Shown: in pieces, positions 12,138 through 13,044 of the stretch
Numbering within the stretch: the stretch's first letter is position 1
Layout of the letters: each line of letters begins with the position of its first letter
From: CAZLGO01 sp964559295
Lineage (GTDB): Archaea > Methanobacteriota > Methanobacteria > Methanobacteriales > Methanobacteriaceae
NCBI GenBank assembly: GCA_964559295.1
Contig: CAZLGO010000051.1
Span: forward strand, 1 to 13,044
DNA length: 13,044 nt
Direction: 5' to 3'
Made by a program: the position numbers and the translations under genes
The notes under the pieces: model-generated
Seen by the model: the letters and a program-made list of their open reading frames with translations, nothing else
The model's database searches: none
Told to the model about the DNA's origin: nothing

Positions 12138-13007
12138 ATGTTATTTGAGGAAACCAAAAAAATACTAAAAAACCATGATATAAAGCTGAATAAACGAAAG
12201 GGTCAGAACTATCTTGTAAATTCAGACGTGCTAAAGAAGATCATAGATTACGCGAGCGTGTCAAAGAAAGATACAATCCTGGAGATCGGGGCTGGTATCG
12301 GGACTTTGACAATTCCTCTTGCAAATAAGGCAAAAAAAGTCATTGCAATTGAGCAAGATGAAAAAATCGCTATTATTTTGGAAAATAGGCTTGCAGATCT
12401 TGGTATTTCAAATGTTGATGTTATGGTCGCAGATGCAACGAAAATAGATTTCCCGCCATTTGATAAGGTGGTCTCCAACCTTCCATATAAAATATCATCC
12501 CCTGTTACATTTAAACTGCTGGATTACAGCTTTGATTTTGGAATTTTGATGTATCAACTTGAATTCGCGCAGCGAATGGTGGCCAAGCCTGGTGATCCTG
12601 ATTATTCAAGACTTTCTCTGATGTCATACCTCTGTGCAGACATTGAAATCCTCGATGAAGTTTCAAAGCACTCATTTTTCCCAAAGCCCAAAGTGTCATC
12701 TGCAATAGTTAAACTGATACCAAAGAAAAAAGTAACTATTGATGAATTCTTTTTGAAAGTTTCAAGGGCGCTTTTCCAGCACAAGCGAAAAAAGGCAAGA
12801 AATGCTTTGCTTGATTCTTTCCATGAAATATCTGATGTGGATAAAATTGCTGCGAAAAATATAATTTCCAGATTGGATCAGGATCTAATGGAAAAAAGAG
12901 TTGTAGAGATGGAATCAGATGAGGTTGTGGCAATTTCCAATGAATTAAAAAGGATAATAGAAAATGAACAAAAAAGTGAGCAGAAAAAGAATTATAGAGA
13001 ATTTTGA
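12138..13007 (+). CDS. rsmA: 16S rRNA dimethyladenosine transferase RsmA/KsgA/Dim1
   Basis: This SAM-dependent enzyme dimethylates two adjacent adenines in the 3'-terminal hairpin of 16S rRNA during small-subunit maturation. The 289-residue protein shows the pre-motif GQNYL (22-26), SAM-binding motif I LEIGAGIGTLT (48-58), an acidic residue after strand 2 (IEQDEKI), motif IV NLPY (114-117), and the QLEFAQRMVAKPGDPDYSRLS segment of the family. The C-terminal helical domain follows (about 210-280). Length is slightly above the archaeal average because of a Lys/Glu-rich tail. GGAGA precedes the ATG at 12138. It is the last complete gene of the plus-strand cluster. Confidence 0.97.
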   Translation: MLFEETKKILKNHDIKLNKRKGQNYLVNSDVLKKIIDYASVSKKDTILEIGAGIGTLTIPLANKAKKVIAIEQDEKIAIILENRLADLGISNVDVMVADATKIDFPPFDKVVSNLPYKISSPVTFKLLDYSFDFGILMYQLEFAQRMVAKPGDPDYSRLSLMSYLCADIEILDEVSKHSFFPKPKVSSAIVKLIPKKKVTIDEFFLKVSRALFQHKRKKARNALLDSFHEISDVDKIAAKNIISRLDQDLMEKRVVEMESDEVVAISNELKRIIENEQKSEQKKNYREF

Positions 13008-13023
13008 AAAACCTAAGTTTTTC
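13006..13023. repeat. Hairpin at the rsmA stop
   Basis: GAAAAAC and GTTTTTC form a perfect 7-bp stem around CTAA, beginning in the rsmA stop codon. It may be a transcription end signal or the beginning of another copy of the intergenic hairpin element, since its position at a gene end matches copy E. The window ends 21 nt later, so this cannot be decided here. Confidence 0.5.
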
Positions 13024-13044
13024 GGTTTGGTTTAGCAAGTTTTA

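Overview
This window is chromosomal DNA from an AT-rich archaeon, most likely a euryarchaeote. The evidence is the gene set: aIF2-alpha, Nop10, S27e, L44e, L21e, PCNA, GINS, TFS, Rpo11, Rpo4, the Csl4 exosome subunit, archaeal Dph2, Pus10, SRP54, DUF99 and DUF655, together with TATA-like promoters and Shine-Dalgarno sites of the GGAGGTGAT type. Gene content alone does not let me name the lineage. No rRNA, tRNA, transposase or CRISPR array is visible.

Layout. Two clusters diverge from a promoter region at about 8004-8142. Leftwards (minus strand), in transcription order: hpt, dph2, csl4, rpo11, DUF99, a Nudix hydrolase, tfs, a two-helix membrane protein of unknown function, pcna, gins51, rpl44e, rps27e, aif2a, nop10 and a PAC2-family gene cut by the window start. 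Rightwards (plus strand): ffh/srp54, pus10, rpl21e, rpo4, DUF655 and rsmA. Most junctions are very tight (ATGA overlaps, 2-16 nt gaps, or Shine-Dalgarno sites inside the preceding gene), so these are operons for gene expression: replication clamp and GINS, RNA polymerase subunits and TFS, ribosomal proteins and initiation factor, exosome, rRNA and tRNA modification, and the SRP GTPase.

The unusual part is between the genes. The compact gene order is opened at four junctions (rps27e/aif2a, nudix/tfs, dph2/csl4, pus10/rpl21e) by strings of short near-perfect hairpins, mostly 8-10 bp stems with 3-nt loops. The four copies share modules in the same order and the same short linkers (such as CTTTGGAT, TTTGATGA and GATCAAAA). 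Stem sequences differ between copies with paired compensating changes, and whole hairpins are gained or lost. I read this as one dispersed, modular, structure-conserving intergenic element family. It is the best candidate here for something not described; its function is unknown.

Other structure: a ~36-bp tandem duplication across the 3' end of dph2, a 20-bp tandem repeat in the probable 5' leader of ffh, and a possible internal promoter plus hairpin ahead of rpl44e whose TATA sequence and spacing match those of ffh.
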